41,218 bases of DNA from Candidatus Cacconaster equi (GTDB lineage: Bacteria > Bacteroidota > Bacteroidia > Bacteroidales > UBA932). Of this stretch, positions 1-8,267 are shown piece after piece. The notes under the pieces were generated by a model. That model was given only the letters and a program-made list of their open reading frames with translations. It was not told the DNA's origin and ran no database searches. The stretch's first letter is position 1, and each line of letters begins with the position of its first letter. Location of the stretch: assembly GCA_018065895.1 (NCBI GenBank), contig JAGHSK010000048.1, positions 1-41,218 of the forward strand, in the 5' to 3' direction. The translations under genes and the position numbers were made by a program.

Positions 1-1
1 T

Positions 2-235
2 ATATCGTTTGAGAGCTTCACATACGAAGATGCAGTTCCTTCAGCCTTTCAGGAATTCTTCCTCGTCCATAAAGAAATCAATGTGTCCGAATTTGCAAAG
101 AGGATAGGCCTAAATCCCACCCTGATGCGAAACTATATCAATGGTTTCAAGAAGCCGTCAAAGATACGTGAGCAGCAAATCATCAATGCTATACACGAAA
201 TCGGCAAAGAATATGTATCTTTTTGTATGGCATAA
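2..235 (+). CDS. HicB-like antitoxin, C-terminal part (cut by window start)
   Basis: The frame is open from the window edge to TAA at 233-235, giving 77 visible residues; the start lies outside. The visible part ends in a helix-turn-helix: 'FAKRIGLNPTLMRNYINGFK' followed by a basic 'KPSK' and a short amphipathic helix. This layout, with a recognition helix ending in 'NGxxKP' and then 'xxIxxAIHxIGxE', resembles the C-terminal DNA-binding domain of Bacteroidales HicB-family antitoxins, which neutralise the HicA mRNA interferase and repress their own operon. Its hicA partner would lie upstream, outside the window. The HigB fragment that follows continues in the same reading frame right after the stop codon. 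The family call is from pattern memory; another small XRE-like regulator is possible. Confidence 0.55.
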   Translation: MSFESFTYEDAVPSAFQEFFLVHKEINVSEFAKRIGLNPTLMRNYINGFKKPSKIREQQIINAIHEIGKEYVSFCMA

Positions 236-331
236 TTGAATTCCACAAAATTCTTCAATCACACCATCCTTGTAAGGTGGATTGGCACGCATGCAGAGTA
301 TGTCAAAATAAAAGACGTTACAACATTATGA
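236..331 (+). pseudogene. HigB-type toxin, C-terminal remnant
   Basis: Translation from 236 to TGA at 329-331 gives about 31 codons containing 'VRWIGTHAEYVKIKDVTTL'. The core (I/V)R(W/F)(I/V)GTHAEYxKI is the conserved end of HigB toxins, ribosome-associated mRNA endonucleases of the RelE fold. The first two thirds of a toxin of roughly 95-100 residues is absent, and in-frame TAA at 233-235 lies just upstream, so no toxin can be made from this segment. Its TGA overlaps the ATG at 328 of the antitoxin gene (ATGA), the normal translational coupling of a higBA pair. The gene therefore appears to have lost its 5' part by deletion or by replacement with the HicB-like gene. Confidence 0.7.
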
Positions 332-693
332 CGAAGATAGAATCCGGAGAACAGTATGAATGGGCACTTGGCAGAATTGAAGCATTGGTAAATGACGTTA
401 CCGAAGAGATGCCTGACAATGATCCCAGAAAGGTGGAATATTGCCTTCTTTCCAATCTTGTTGCCGATTATTCTGATGAGCATTTCGACTTGGGAACCCC
501 CACTTTACAGGATTGTCTCAAAGAGCGTATGTTTGAGCAGGGGCTGTCCCAAAAGGAGATTGCCGGAATGCTGGGTACAAGCCAGTCAAGAATCAGCGAA
601 CTCCTTGCCGGGAAATGCAATCCTACATTCGAGTTGGCTCAAAACATATGCCGTAATCTTGGCATATCACCGGCCGTGGTTCTTGGGGTTTGA
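328..693 (+). CDS. higA: HigA-like antitoxin / XRE regulator
   Basis: The product has 121 residues, counting from the ATG at 328 that overlaps the stop of the HigB remnant. A longer upstream extension of the frame is the shadow of that remnant. The N-terminal half, about 1-60, is helical and acidic and resembles the toxin-binding part of HigA proteins. Residues about 64-115 form a Cro/CI-type helix-turn-helix, 'LSQKEIAGMLGTSQSRISEL', followed by 'GKCNPTFELAQNICRNLGI'. HigA neutralises HigB and represses the operon. The cognate toxin is only a fragment here, so this is probably an orphan antitoxin kept for regulation or for protection against related toxins. The family assignment is good; the residual function is inferred. 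Confidence 0.75.
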   Translation: MTKIESGEQYEWALGRIEALVNDVTEEMPDNDPRKVEYCLLSNLVADYSDEHFDLGTPTLQDCLKERMFEQGLSQKEIAGMLGTSQSRISELLAGKCNPTFELAQNICRNLGISPAVVLGV

Positions 694-819
694 CCGTTCC
701 CAGCCTAATTATTCAGGAGACGTATGCTTTTCCATTCAAATATCCATATGAGTTTCCAATTCAAATGAGTATGGTTGAGAAATAACTCGTACCTTTATAC
801 AATAATTGGATGGAGTGAT

Positions 820-1230
820 ATGAAATTCAAATCGATTTTATTTGTCCTGTTGGTAGCAATCGTTGCTTCCTTCAATTTTATCTCATGTCATAAATATGAA
901 CCGGAAGATGACGGTTATTCGGATTGGACGGAGGTGACAGAGGCTGATTTGGACGTTTTTACCAAAGCAAGGGTTGCATACCTCGATGATCCGGCTAATG
1001 TCACGGCCCCTGAATATGTGAATATGAAATCGATTTCCAAACCATATGCCGTGAGAACAAAGGCAGAGGGGAACGGTATGAATTATCAGTTCGCCTTCAC
1101 GATTTGCGTTGTTACAATCTACAAGAACGACGGTGATGAGCTCGGAAAGGTGATTGAAATTCAGAGTATTGACGATTATGGAACGCCACTTCCTCCCAAA
1201 CCCCAGGGAAGGGATACAATACCCTATTAA
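820..1230 (+). CDS. Small lipoprotein of unknown function
   Basis: The product has 136 residues. The start at 820 is chosen because GGAG lies four bases upstream and because a clean signal sequence begins there: MKFKS, then a hydrophobic stretch ending in FISC, with the lipidation Cys at residue 23. The mature part is acidic ('EPEDDGYSDWTEV'), has no recognisable domain and ends in a proline-rich tail. It is probably an outer-membrane or inner-membrane lipoprotein facing the periplasm. The gene stands alone: the antitoxin upstream is 126 bases away and guaA downstream points the other way. A weak -7-like element, TACCTTTA, is at 790-797. I cannot assign a function. Confidence 0.7.
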   Translation: MKFKSILFVLLVAIVASFNFISCHKYEPEDDGYSDWTEVTEADLDVFTKARVAYLDDPANVTAPEYVNMKSISKPYAVRTKAEGNGMNYQFAFTICVVTIYKNDGDELGKVIEIQSIDDYGTPLPPKPQGRDTIPY

Positions 1231-1252
1231 AGAGCATAATGGAAATGCTCTT
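1230..1252 (+). terminator. Stem-loop after lipoprotein gene
   Basis: A perfect 8-bp inverted repeat AAGAGCAT/ATGCTCTT with a 7-base loop begins at the last base of the stop codon. There is only a weak T-rich tail, so it may be a transcript-end or RNA-stabilising hairpin rather than a strong intrinsic terminator. Confidence 0.4.
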
Positions 1253-1428
1253 CAATCTGAAATACTTTTATTCCAGGATGCCCATCTATTCTGACAGCCG
1301 GAATACAATGCTTGGCTTCTAGGGATATTATACATTGCGAGGTAATTTTAGGCCAGCATTTCCCCGAGTAAAGCGCAAAGTATAAACATATTTCGTTTAC
1401 GCCGTCGACGTGTTACCGCTTACATACA

Positions 1429-1458
1429 AATAAGGCCGGTCTTTCGGCCGGCCTTATT
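1429..1458 (-). terminator. Rho-independent terminator of guaA
   Basis: A perfect 11-bp inverted repeat AATAAGGCCGG / CCGGCCTTATT with an 8-base loop lies 14 bases past the guaA stop. On the minus strand it is followed by a T-rich stretch (TTATTTGTA). This is a strong, GC-rich intrinsic terminator. Confidence 0.85.
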
Positions 1459-1472
1459 GTTGAGCATCAGAT

Positions 1473-2432
1473 CTATTCCCACTCGATTGTCGCTGGTGGT
1501 TTAGGAGAGCAGTCATAGACTACGCGGTTGATGCCTTCAACCTTGGCGATGATCTCCTCGGAAACTTTGATCAGGAAATCCATAGGGAGCTTCACTACTT
1601 CGGCAGTCACGGCGTCAACAGAGTTGACTGCGCGGAGAGCGACCACGTTGTCATAAGTGCGGCGGCCGTCCCTGATGCCGGTGCTCCGTACAGGGAGAAG
1701 GACAACGGCGGCCTGCCAGATCTGGTCGTAGAGGCCTTCGCGACGGAGAGCGTCAATGAATACTGCATCAGCCTCCTGAAGGATGTGTATGCGTTCAGGG
1801 GTGAGTTCTTCCAGACAGCGTACTCCAAGGCCAGGACCAGGGAAAGGATGGCGGCCGAGGAAGTGCTTGTCGAGACCGAGTTCTTCACCAACCTGGCGTA
1901 CTTCGAATTTGTAGAGATACTTAAGAGGCTCAACCAGACCGAAGTGGAGGTCTTCAGGAAGGCCGCCGACATTGTGGTGGCTCTTGATTGTGCCCTTGTC
2001 GGACTTCGACTCTGCGATATCAGGCCAGATTGTGCCCTGTGCAAGCCATTTTGCATCCTTTACCTTGCGGGCTTCGTCAGCGAAGACATCGATGAATGTC
2101 TTGCCGATTGCTTTGCGTTTGAGCTCAGGGTCGATGATTCCCTTGCAGGCGGCGAAGAAGCGGTCGGCAGCGCGGACTCCGATGACATTCAGACCCATTC
2201 CCTCGTAATGGCTGAGGACGTCCTCAAACTCATTCTTGCGAAGTAAGCCGTGATCGACAAAGATGCAGACCAGATTGTGGCCGATTGCTTTGTCAATAAG
2301 AAGAGCGGTGACTGTGGAGTCAACACCACCGGAAAGGCCGAGCACTACAGTGTCATTTCCGACCTGCGCCTTGATTTCCTTGACAGCGTCTTCGACGAAC
2401 TGCTTCGGATTGAGTTTTTCATTATTATACAT
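1473..2432 (-). CDS. guaA: GMP synthase, ATP-pyrophosphatase part only (no glutaminase domain)
   Basis: GMP synthase makes GMP from XMP, ATP and ammonia. The 319-residue product holds the synthetase half: the PP-loop 'SGGVDS' at 34-39, '[11 protein letters not shown]', 'AQGTIWPD', '[11 protein letters not shown]' and the C-terminal dimerisation domain ending in the invariant 'KPPATIEWE'. The start at 2432 is preceded by AGAGGT and gives '[16 protein letters not shown]', the usual start of this half. The class I glutaminase domain of about 190 residues that precedes it in standard GuaA (about 510-525 residues) is absent, and the region upstream is the typA promoter. The protein must use free ammonia or a glutaminase subunit encoded elsewhere, as in the archaeal two-subunit enzyme. 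It is divergent from typA. Confidence 0.9.
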   Translation of the reverse strand: MYNNEKLNPKQFVEDAVKEIKAQVGNDTVVLGLSGGVDSTVTALLIDKAIGHNLVCIFVDHGLLRKNEFEDVLSHYEGMGLNVIGVRAADRFFAACKGIIDPELKRKAIGKTFIDVFADEARKVKDAKWLAQGTIWPDIAESKSDKGTIKSHHNVGGLPEDLHFGLVEPLKYLYKFEVRQVGEELGLDKHFLGRHPFPGPGLGVRCLEELTPERIHILQEADAVFIDALRREGLYDQIWQAAVVLLPVRSTGIRDGRRTYDNVVALRAVNSVDAVTAEVVKLPMDFLIKVSEEIIAKVEGINRVVYDCSPKPPATIEWE

Positions 2433-2457
2433 ACCTCTGTTTTGTTTTTTGACGGGG

Positions 2458-2465
2458 CGAAGGTA
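2458..2465 (-). promoter_or_regulatory. Candidate -7 element for guaA
   Basis: TACCTTCG matches TAnnTTTG at all but one position and lies 25 bases upstream of the guaA start. No clear -33 element was seen. Confidence 0.4.
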
Positions 2466-2509
2466 GCAAAAAAGTGGATATATTTTACTACAAATACGAT
2501 AATTATTTC

Positions 2510-2517
2510 TACTTTTG
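2510..2517 (+). promoter_or_regulatory. -7 promoter element for typA
   Basis: TACTTTTG is a perfect match to the Bacteroidota consensus TAnnTTTG. It ends 27 bases before the typA ATG. The intergenic region is shared with the divergent guaA promoter. Confidence 0.65.
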
Positions 2518-2544
2518 CCGTTTCGAAACAGGAATTGAACATAT

Positions 2545-4341
2545 ATGCAGGACATAAGAAATATCGCAATCATAGCTCACGTTGACCACGGAAAGACAAC
2601 CCTGGTCGACAGGATGATTTATCAGGCACAGCTTACCCGAAAGGCCGAAAATACAGGAGACCTCATTCTTGACAACAATGACCTTGAAAGAGAGAGAGGT
2701 ATCACAATCCTTTCCAAGAACGTATCTCTTCCGTACAAGGGGGTAAAAATCAATATTATTGATACCCCGGGCCACGCCGATTTCGGAGGCGAGGTGGAAC
2801 GTGTCCTGAATATGGCTGATGGTGTGCTTCTTCTTGTGGATGCATTCGAGGGTACAATGCCTCAGACACGATTCGTTCTGCAGAAGGCCATCGAAATGGG
2901 AAAGAAACCGATTGTTGTCATAAACAAGGTCGATAAACCCAACTGCCGCCCGGAAGAGGTGAACGAGCAGGTTTTCGATTTGATGTTTTCCCTCAACGCG
3001 TCTGAGGACCAGCTGGATTTCCGCACGGTATACGGCTCGGCGAAACAGGGATGGATGTCACTCGACTGGAAAAAGCCCGGCAAGGACATAACACCTCTTC
3101 TCGACGTTATCCTTGAGGAGATCCCGGCCCCTGAAATGAAGGAAGGAACCCCTCAGATGCTCATCTCCTCTCTTGAATATTCTCCGTATGTCGGACGTAT
3201 CGCGGTGGGACGAATCACCCGCGGTTCGCTCAGAAGCGGAATGCCTGTTTCGCTCTGCAAGCGCTACGATATCGTGGAAAAGCAGAAAGTCAAGGAACTT
3301 ATGGTGTTTGAAGGGCTGGAGAAACGCAAGGTTGCTGACGTTCAGTGCGGAGATATCTGTGCAGTGGTTGGAATCGACGGCTTCGAAATAGGTGACACAA
3401 TCGCTGATTTCGAGAATCCTGAAGCGCTTCCTCCTATCGCCATTGATGAACCTACGATGAGTATGACCTTCTCCATCAACGATTCTCCGTTCTTCGGCCG
3501 TGAAGGCAAATTCGTAACCTCGCGTCATATCAGGGAACGTCTCGACAAGGAACTTGAAAAGAACCTTGCTCTCCGTGTGAAGCCGGGCATCAATGCCGAT
3601 TCATTCGTGGTTTATGGCAGAGGCGTGCTGCATCTCTCGATTCTTATCGAAACGATGCGCCGTGAAGGTTTCGAACTTCAGGTGGGCCAGCCGAGAGTGC
3701 TCGACAAGACCATCAACGGTCAGAGGTGTGAGCCAATAGAGTATCTGACAATAGACGTTCCTGAAGAGTTCGTCGGCAGAGCCATTGAATTCTCCACCCG
3801 CCGCAAGGCTGCCCTGATTCATATGGAAACCCGTGGGGACCGCACCCACCTCGATTTTGAGATTCCTGCACGTGGCCTGATGGGGCTCCGCAGCAATCTG
3901 CTTACGGCAACTCAGGGAGAGGCTGTCGTGGCCCACAGATTCAAAGGATACGAACCATATAAGGGTGAGATTGAAAAGCGTACCAACGGATCCCTTGTCG
4001 CCAATGAGACAGGAATGGCGGTGGCCTACGCAATGGACAAACTTCAGGACAGGGGACGTTTCTTCATCGAGCCTGGTGAGGAGGTCTATGCCGGTCAGGT
4101 CGTAGGCGAGCATATCCGTGATTTCGACTTGAACATAAATGTTTGCAAGACCAAGAAACTTACCAACGTACGCGCGGCTGGAACCGACGAGAAAGTGATG
4201 CTGCCTCCGGCAGTGAAATTCTCCCTCGAAGAGGCTCTCGAATATATTCAGGAGGATGAACTTGTGGAGGTTACGCCGAAATCGATGCGAATGAGAAAAA
4301 TTATTCTCGACGAGACTCAGCGCAAGAGAGCGGAGAGATAA
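2545..4341 (+). CDS. typA: Ribosome-binding translational GTPase TypA/BipA
   Basis: The product has 598 residues, the normal family length. The GTPase domain shows G1 '[10 protein letters not shown]' (11-20), the switch region '[11 protein letters not shown]', G3 '[15 protein letters not shown]' and G4 'NKVDK'. EF-G-like domains II, III and V follow ('[17 protein letters not shown]', '[20 protein letters not shown]', '[10 protein letters not shown]'-type segment), then the BipA-specific C-terminal domain ending in '[21 protein letters not shown]'. TypA is an EF-G-like factor that binds the 70S ribosome and supports 50S assembly and stress or low-temperature growth. The gene has its own promoter. 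The next unit (yceD-rpmF) starts from a promoter right after its stop codon. Confidence 0.97.
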   Translation: MQDIRNIAIIAHVDHGKTTLVDRMIYQAQLTRKAENTGDLILDNNDLERERGITILSKNVSLPYKGVKINIIDTPGHADFGGEVERVLNMADGVLLLVDAFEGTMPQTRFVLQKAIEMGKKPIVVINKVDKPNCRPEEVNEQVFDLMFSLNASEDQLDFRTVYGSAKQGWMSLDWKKPGKDITPLLDVILEEIPAPEMKEGTPQMLISSLEYSPYVGRIAVGRITRGSLRSGMPVSLCKRYDIVEKQKVKELMVFEGLEKRKVADVQCGDICAVVGIDGFEIGDTIADFENPEALPPIAIDEPTMSMTFSINDSPFFGREGKFVTSRHIRERLDKELEKNLALRVKPGINADSFVVYGRGVLHLSILIETMRREGFELQVGQPRVLDKTINGQRCEPIEYLTIDVPEEFVGRAIEFSTRRKAALIHMETRGDRTHLDFEIPARGLMGLRSNLLTATQGEAVVAHRFKGYEPYKGEIEKRTNGSLVANETGMAVAYAMDKLQDRGRFFIEPGEEVYAGQVVGEHIRDFDLNINVCKTKKLTNVRAAGTDEKVMLPPAVKFSLEEALEYIQEDELVEVTPKSMRMRKIILDETQRKRAER

Positions 4342-4345
4342 AAAA

Positions 4346-4377
4346 TTTGGTCTATTTGTAAATTAGTTGTATATTTG
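4346..4377 (+). promoter_or_regulatory. Promoter of yceD-rpmF (TTTG-N20-TATATTTG)
   Basis: TTTG at 4346-4349 and TATATTTG at 4370-4377 are separated by exactly 20 bases. Both match the Bacteroidota -33/-7 consensus, making this the best-formed promoter in the window. It lies immediately after the typA stop and 28 bases before the yceD start. Confidence 0.8.
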
Positions 4378-4405
4378 CAGCCCTATTTTGCGAGGCGTGG
4401 ACGAA

Positions 4406-4921
4406 ATGGAAAGTATCATCATACCAGTCAAAGGCTTGCAGGCCGGAGAGCATCAGTTCAGCTACGCGATTGACGGAGAGTTCTTTCAGGGCTTTGACAA
4501 TGGTCAGATAAAGGATGCGGACTGCACCGTAAAGGTGAGCGTGATCCGGCATCAGACACTTTTGGATATTACTTGCAGCGTTGGTGGTTTTGTCGTTACA
4601 GAGTGTGACAGGTGTCTTGAGGATCTGACGTTGAAGGTGGATGTCGACAGAAAATTGACAGTCGGCTTCGGTACAGTCGATGTGGAAGACGGGCGTGAGG
4701 ATGACGTGATTGTGGTTGACCGGAGCGAGGCTGAACTTTGTTTGGACCAGTTCGTCTATGACTACATCTGCCTCAGCCTTCCGATGGTGAAGGTTCATCC
4801 GGAAGGGAAGTGCAATCCCGAGATGTTGAAATACATTTCCAAGGGAGAGCCGGTGGCGAAGGATGGGATGACATCTCCTTTTCAAGGCCTGAAAGATATG
4901 TTGAATAGTAAAAACAATTAA
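4406..4921 (+). CDS. yceD: YceD/DUF177 family protein
   Basis: The product has 171 residues from ATG 4406; an ATG further upstream would place the start next to the -7 element and adds non-conserved residues. The family signature is a cysteine motif with C57 and 'TECDRCLEDL' (C67, C70), then an acidic region and 'YDYICLSLPM', and a late Cys in 'GKCNPEM'. YceD proteins are almost always encoded directly before rpmF. Work on plant and E. coli relatives links them to 23S rRNA maturation or accumulation. That link and the operon position suggest a role in large-subunit assembly in the cytoplasm, but the precise role here is inferred. Confidence 0.85.
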   Translation: MESIIIPVKGLQAGEHQFSYAIDGEFFQGFDNGQIKDADCTVKVSVIRHQTLLDITCSVGGFVVTECDRCLEDLTLKVDVDRKLTVGFGTVDVEDGREDDVIVVDRSEAELCLDQFVYDYICLSLPMVKVHPEGKCNPEMLKYISKGEPVAKDGMTSPFQGLKDMLNSKNN

Positions 4922-4932
4922 AATATTTAAAA

Positions 4933-5115
4933 ATGGCACATCCGAAACACAAAATCTCCAAGCAGCGCAGAGATAAAAGAAGAACCCACGACAAGGCTGT
5001 TGCCCCTCAGTTGACAACTTGCCCTAATTGCGGTGCTACTGTTATGTATCACCATGTTTGCCCTGAATGCGGTTTCTATCGCGGAAGGCAGATTATCGAC
5101 AAGACAGTCGCATAA
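4933..5115 (+). CDS. rpmF: 50S ribosomal protein L32
   Basis: The 60-residue product begins with the typical L32 leader 'MAHPKHKISKQRRDKRR' and has a zinc ribbon with Cys 30, 33, 43 and 46 ('CPNC...CPEC'). It is therefore the zinc-containing form rather than a cysteine-free paralogue. L32 sits on the large subunit near the exit-tunnel side. It is 11 bases downstream of yceD and transcribed with it. The leader before the ATG is pure A/T (AAAATATTTAAAA) with no Shine-Dalgarno, typical of highly expressed Bacteroidota ribosomal protein genes. An intrinsic terminator follows. Confidence 0.98.
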   Translation: MAHPKHKISKQRRDKRRTHDKAVAPQLTTCPNCGATVMYHHVCPECGFYRGRQIIDKTVA

Positions 5116-5134
5116 TTTTCGAAAGCAAAGGATG

Positions 5135-5171
5135 ATGCCGAGATGCGACTGCCGCAACCTCGGCATTTTTT
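5135..5171 (+). terminator. Rho-independent terminator of yceD-rpmF
   Basis: An 8-bp stem ATGCCGAG/CTCGGCAT (5135-5142 with 5159-5166) has a 16-base loop and is followed by a run of T to 5171. It lies 19 bases after the rpmF stop and just before the tRNA-Arg. Confidence 0.85.
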
Positions 5172-5187
5172 CATAGTGGCTTGGCCC

Positions 5188-5262
5188 GCCCTGGTAGTTC
5201 AACGGATAGAATGGAAGTTTCCTAAACTTTAGATGGCAGTTCGATTCTGCCCCGGGGTACCA
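5188..5262 (+). tRNA. tRNA-Arg (anticodon CCT)
   Basis: A full cloverleaf can be drawn. The acceptor GCCCTGG pairs with CCGGGGT, with G-T and T-G wobbles. The D-arm is GTTC/GAAT. The anticodon stem is GAAGT/ACTTT with loop TTCCTAA, giving anticodon CCT. The T-arm is GGCAG-TTCGATT-CTGCC, and the discriminator is A. The 3' CCA is encoded (5260-5262). It reads AGG codons. The variable loop is short, at four bases. Confidence 0.93.
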
Positions 5263-5296
5263 GATCTGAAGATATAATCAATTAAAACAATAAGAA

Positions 5297-5851
5297 ATGT
5301 CAACAACTGTCATATTGATAATCGCCATTGTTGCGCTTGTCATCGCATGGGGGATTTCCGTTCAGAGAAACCTTATCAGCAAGGATGAAATCTGTAAAAA
5401 CTCCTTGAGTCAGATCGGTGTCCAGCAGGCAAGCCGTTGGGATGCGCTGAAGGCTCTTGCGGAGATGACCAAATCATACTCGGAATATGAGTACAAGACA
5501 ATCTCGGACGTGATTGCAAAACGTCAGCAGATTACCGGTACAAGCACTGTAGAGGATGCGAATGCCCAGGAAAAACTCTTGACAACTGCTATGAACCGCA
5601 TCAACGTGGTTGCAGAACAATATCCTGAACTGAAGGCAAGCGAGACCTACGTAAAGACTATGGACAGCATCAACACCTACGAAAATCAGGTGCGTATGAG
5701 CAGAATGGTGTTCAACGACAGCGTTACTTCGTACAATCGCATCGTACGCCAGTTCCCGAATTCCATTGTTGCCGGGATGCTTGGTTTTGCAACAAAGCAG
5801 TACCTCGTTGAGAATGCAGGCAAGCAAGATATGCCTTCAATGAAAATATGA
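5297..5851 (+). CDS. lemA: LemA family protein
   Basis: The product has 184 residues. One N-terminal membrane helix (about 4-20, 'VILIIAIVALVIAWGI') is followed by a long alpha-helical domain with LemA landmarks: 'QIGVQQASRWDALKALAEM', 'NAQEKLLTTAMNRINVVAEQYPELKAS' and 'YNRIVRQFPNSIVAGMLGF'. LemA proteins are membrane-anchored with a helical domain, commonly encoded beside DUF2207 or TPM-domain proteins; their function is not established. The stop overlaps the next start (ATGA), so the two are translationally coupled. No Shine-Dalgarno is visible upstream, as is common in this phylum. Confidence 0.92.
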   Translation: MSTTVILIIAIVALVIAWGISVQRNLISKDEICKNSLSQIGVQQASRWDALKALAEMTKSYSEYEYKTISDVIAKRQQITGTSTVEDANAQEKLLTTAMNRINVVAEQYPELKASETYVKTMDSINTYENQVRMSRMVFNDSVTSYNRIVRQFPNSIVAGMLGFATKQYLVENAGKQDMPSMKI

Positions 5852-7509
5852 GAAGACTTTTGACAGCCTTTTTCGCCGCTCTCCTCTTGACAGTGGGGGG
5901 CGGTTGTGCTTTTGCACAAAGCCACGTGGTCCGGGACATTGACATAACAGTCAATCTTGCTCAGGACGGCAGTGCGCGTATCCGTGAGATATGGAATGTC
6001 TGTGTGGATACCGGCAGCGAATGGTACCTTGTCCGGTACAATTTAGGGGACATTGCAATAAGGGATCTGACTGTCAGTGAAAACGGCAAGCAGTTCATTA
6101 CTGAAGACGATTGGGACATCCATCGCTCGATGGAGGAAAAGGCAGGCAGATGCGGAATTGTCAGGGTGAGCGATCATGACGGGTGTGAAATCTGTTGGGG
6201 GTTGGGATCCTATGGCAATCACATCTTCACGGTGGAGTACACCATGACCAACGTGGTCAAGTCAATGGATGATTATGATTGCCTGCACGTCCAGTTCGTT
6301 TCACCGGGCATCAACCCGTATCCACAGCATGCCAGAGTGGAGGTTCATGCCGATTCCCTTCTTTTCGACGGCACTCGCACGGCCATATGGGCTTTCGGCT
6401 TCGACGGGACCTGTGATTTCATGGACGGTGCCATAGTTGCGAATACAGAAGCGCCATTCGGCAGCGACAGAGAGTCCGTCATCCTTCTGGCCCGTTTTGA
6501 CAAGGGAATGTTCTCTCCGGAAAGTTCGATTTCCGCCACTTTCGAACAGAAGTTGGAAAAGGCTTTCGAAGATAGCGACTATAAAGCCTTCCAGGAACAG
6601 GAACGAAGGAAGAATTGGGGTATTGCCGGCTTCTTCGTTGCATTTGTCCTTTTCGTTACAGGCACTGTTCTCACCTCTGTCAGACAACGCAACAAGAATA
6701 TGTTCGGTGTTGTCAAGCTCAAGGAGATAGGTTACCGTCGTGAGGTTCCTTTCGGCGGGGATATCTTCCAATCGCGTTACGTCCTTGCCAAATGTGGCAG
6801 ATTGGGTTCCGAGGCTAATACTGCCAGCGCTTTGATTCTCAAAATGATCAAAGACGGGCAGCTCCTCGTTTCCAATGCTGCGGACGGAAAGGTCCTCATC
6901 GGCTTCAATCCGAACGCCGATCTCAGTGCTCTGAACGATTCTGAAAAGGAGTTCCACGATATGCTTTATGAGGCCAGCGGGGAAGACCATATTCTGCAGG
7001 AGAAGGAATTCTCAAGGTGGTCTTCCAGAATGTCCAATTCGAGGCGTGTGGGACGCTGGGTCACAGGACTGACAGGAGAGGCCGTAGCTTTGTTACAGCG
7101 TAACAGATACGTTGACAGCAAGGCGTTTACTTTGGCTGGAAAGCAGCAGGCTCAGAATGTTGTCGGGTTCAGGAATTTCCTCAATGATTTCACGTTGTCG
7201 AAGGAACGCAAATCCGCCGAAGTGGCCTTATGGCAGGATTACCTGATATTCGCATCTCTTTACGGAATCGCGAAGAAGGTGGCCAAGGAAATGAAGGATA
7301 TCGACCCGAAGGCATTTCAGGAGTGCTTCGGATACGAATTCGCATCAATGAACAGAGTGCTGCTTATTTCCAATAATATGGGAGGCAGTATAGTTAACTC
7401 CGTTGCGAGGGTTCAGAGCCGCTCTTCCGTATCTGGACACGGCGGTACTGCGTCGTTTGGCGGAGGCGGTGGATTCAGCGGTGGGGGATTCGGCGGCGGA
7501 GCAAGGTAG
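5848..7509 (+). CDS. DUF2207 membrane protein
   Basis: The product has 553 residues. A signal peptide (about 1-24) precedes a long extracytoplasmic beta-rich domain, about 25-255, beginning 'VVRDIDITVNLAQDGSARIREIW', the usual DUF2207 opening. A membrane helix lies at about 257-278. A cytoplasmic part contains 'FGGDIFQSRYVLAKCGRLGSE' and 'LWQDYLIFASLYGIAKKVAKEM', the latter a conserved DUF2207 segment. The C-terminus is glycine-rich (runs of G, F and S), also typical. Function is unknown; the partner is LemA, with which it overlaps by four bases. Only one clear internal membrane helix is seen, fewer than in many relatives. The gene ends four bases from the convergent menG stop. Confidence 0.87.
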   Translation: MRRLLTAFFAALLLTVGGGCAFAQSHVVRDIDITVNLAQDGSARIREIWNVCVDTGSEWYLVRYNLGDIAIRDLTVSENGKQFITEDDWDIHRSMEEKAGRCGIVRVSDHDGCEICWGLGSYGNHIFTVEYTMTNVVKSMDDYDCLHVQFVSPGINPYPQHARVEVHADSLLFDGTRTAIWAFGFDGTCDFMDGAIVANTEAPFGSDRESVILLARFDKGMFSPESSISATFEQKLEKAFEDSDYKAFQEQERRKNWGIAGFFVAFVLFVTGTVLTSVRQRNKNMFGVVKLKEIGYRREVPFGGDIFQSRYVLAKCGRLGSEANTASALILKMIKDGQLLVSNAADGKVLIGFNPNADLSALNDSEKEFHDMLYEASGEDHILQEKEFSRWSSRMSNSRRVGRWVTGLTGEAVALLQRNRYVDSKAFTLAGKQQAQNVVGFRNFLNDFTLSKERKSAEVALWQDYLIFASLYGIAKKVAKEMKDIDPKAFQECFGYEFASMNRVLLISNNMGGSIVNSVARVQSRSSVSGHGGTASFGGGGGFSGGGFGGGAR

Positions 7510-7513
7510 ATAA

Positions 7514-8215
7514 TCAGCCCCTTGATGCCAGATACAATACGGCGATTCCTCCCATATGGGATATATATCGCACGTCTTTGAAACCGGAGTTCTGCAGTTC
7601 GTGGCAGAACTCTTCGTATTGTGGAAACTGTAATACGGATTCAGGCAGATATTTGTATGCGCTTCCATTTCCGGAAAGCAGCCTCCCGATGAGGGGAAGG
7701 ATGTTCCTGAAGTAGAACAAATAGATGTTTTTCCACGTTTTTCTGCGCGGAATTGCGAATTCCAGAATGGCAAGGGTGCCGTCAGGTCGCAATATCCTGT
7801 GAATCTCAGCCAGGCACTTGGACCTGTTGCTGAAGTTGCGTATGCCGAAGGATATTGTGGCCGCGTCGAATGTGCTGTCACCGAAAGGCGTTTCGGCGGC
7901 TGATGCGAGGACTAACGAAGGCTCTTTACCTGTGGCCCTCCGGTATTTCTTACCGGCAATATCCAGCATCTCCCTGGTGATGTCCAGTCCCGTAACGGCA
8001 TATCCGTTTTTTGCCAGCTCGATTGTCAGGTCTCCGGTGCCACACGCCAGATCCAGCACTTTGTGCGCGTTTGTGCCGCGAAGCTGGCGTACCATATGTT
8101 TCCTCCACAGTATGTCAATTCCGAAGGAAAGGATATGGTCAAGAGCATCGTAATGACTTGCGATGGAGCTGAACATTCCGGAGATTGCTTCAGGGCTTTT
8201 ATCCAGGTTTTCCAT
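7514..8215 (-). CDS. menG: Demethylmenaquinone methyltransferase (MenG/UbiE)
   Basis: The product has 233 residues. It is a class I SAM methyltransferase with motif I 'VLDLACGTGDLT' at 53-64, 'GLDITREMLDIA', and the UbiE signatures 'ISFGIRNFSNRSKCLAEIHRILRPDGTLAILEF' and 'YKYLPESVLQFPQYEEFC'. It performs the last step of menaquinone synthesis, C-methylation of demethylmenaquinone, at the inner membrane. In a Bacteroidales setting menaquinone is the expected quinone, so menG is preferred over ubiE. It is downstream of tRNA-Leu and its terminator. Convergent with the DUF2207 gene. Confidence 0.95.
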   Translation of the reverse strand: MENLDKSPEAISGMFSSIASHYDALDHILSFGIDILWRKHMVRQLRGTNAHKVLDLACGTGDLTIELAKNGYAVTGLDITREMLDIAGKKYRRATGKEPSLVLASAAETPFGDSTFDAATISFGIRNFSNRSKCLAEIHRILRPDGTLAILEFAIPRRKTWKNIYLFYFRNILPLIGRLLSGNGSAYKYLPESVLQFPQYEEFCHELQNSGFKDVRYISHMGGIAVLYLASRG

Positions 8216-8232
8216 AAAAATTAGCCAAAAAC

Positions 8233-8258
8233 AAAAAAAGCCAACGTTAAGTTGGCTT
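8233..8258 (-). terminator. Intrinsic terminator after tRNA-Leu
   Basis: The 8-bp stem AAGCCAAC/GTTGGCTT has a 5-base loop and, on the minus strand, runs straight into seven T. It sits 10 bases past the tRNA-Leu 3' end and 17 bases before the menG start, so menG relies on read-through or on a promoter not clearly seen here. Confidence 0.85.
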
Positions 8259-8267
8259 ATTGTCTTG

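Noticed and set aside
1785-2246. Plus-strand frame of 153 codons opposite guaA
   Set aside because: It is antisense to well-conserved GMP synthase coding and has no family features.
7345-7881. Minus-strand frame of 178 codons across the DUF2207/menG junction
   Set aside because: It runs over the 3' ends of two clear genes in other frames and shows no recognisable domain.
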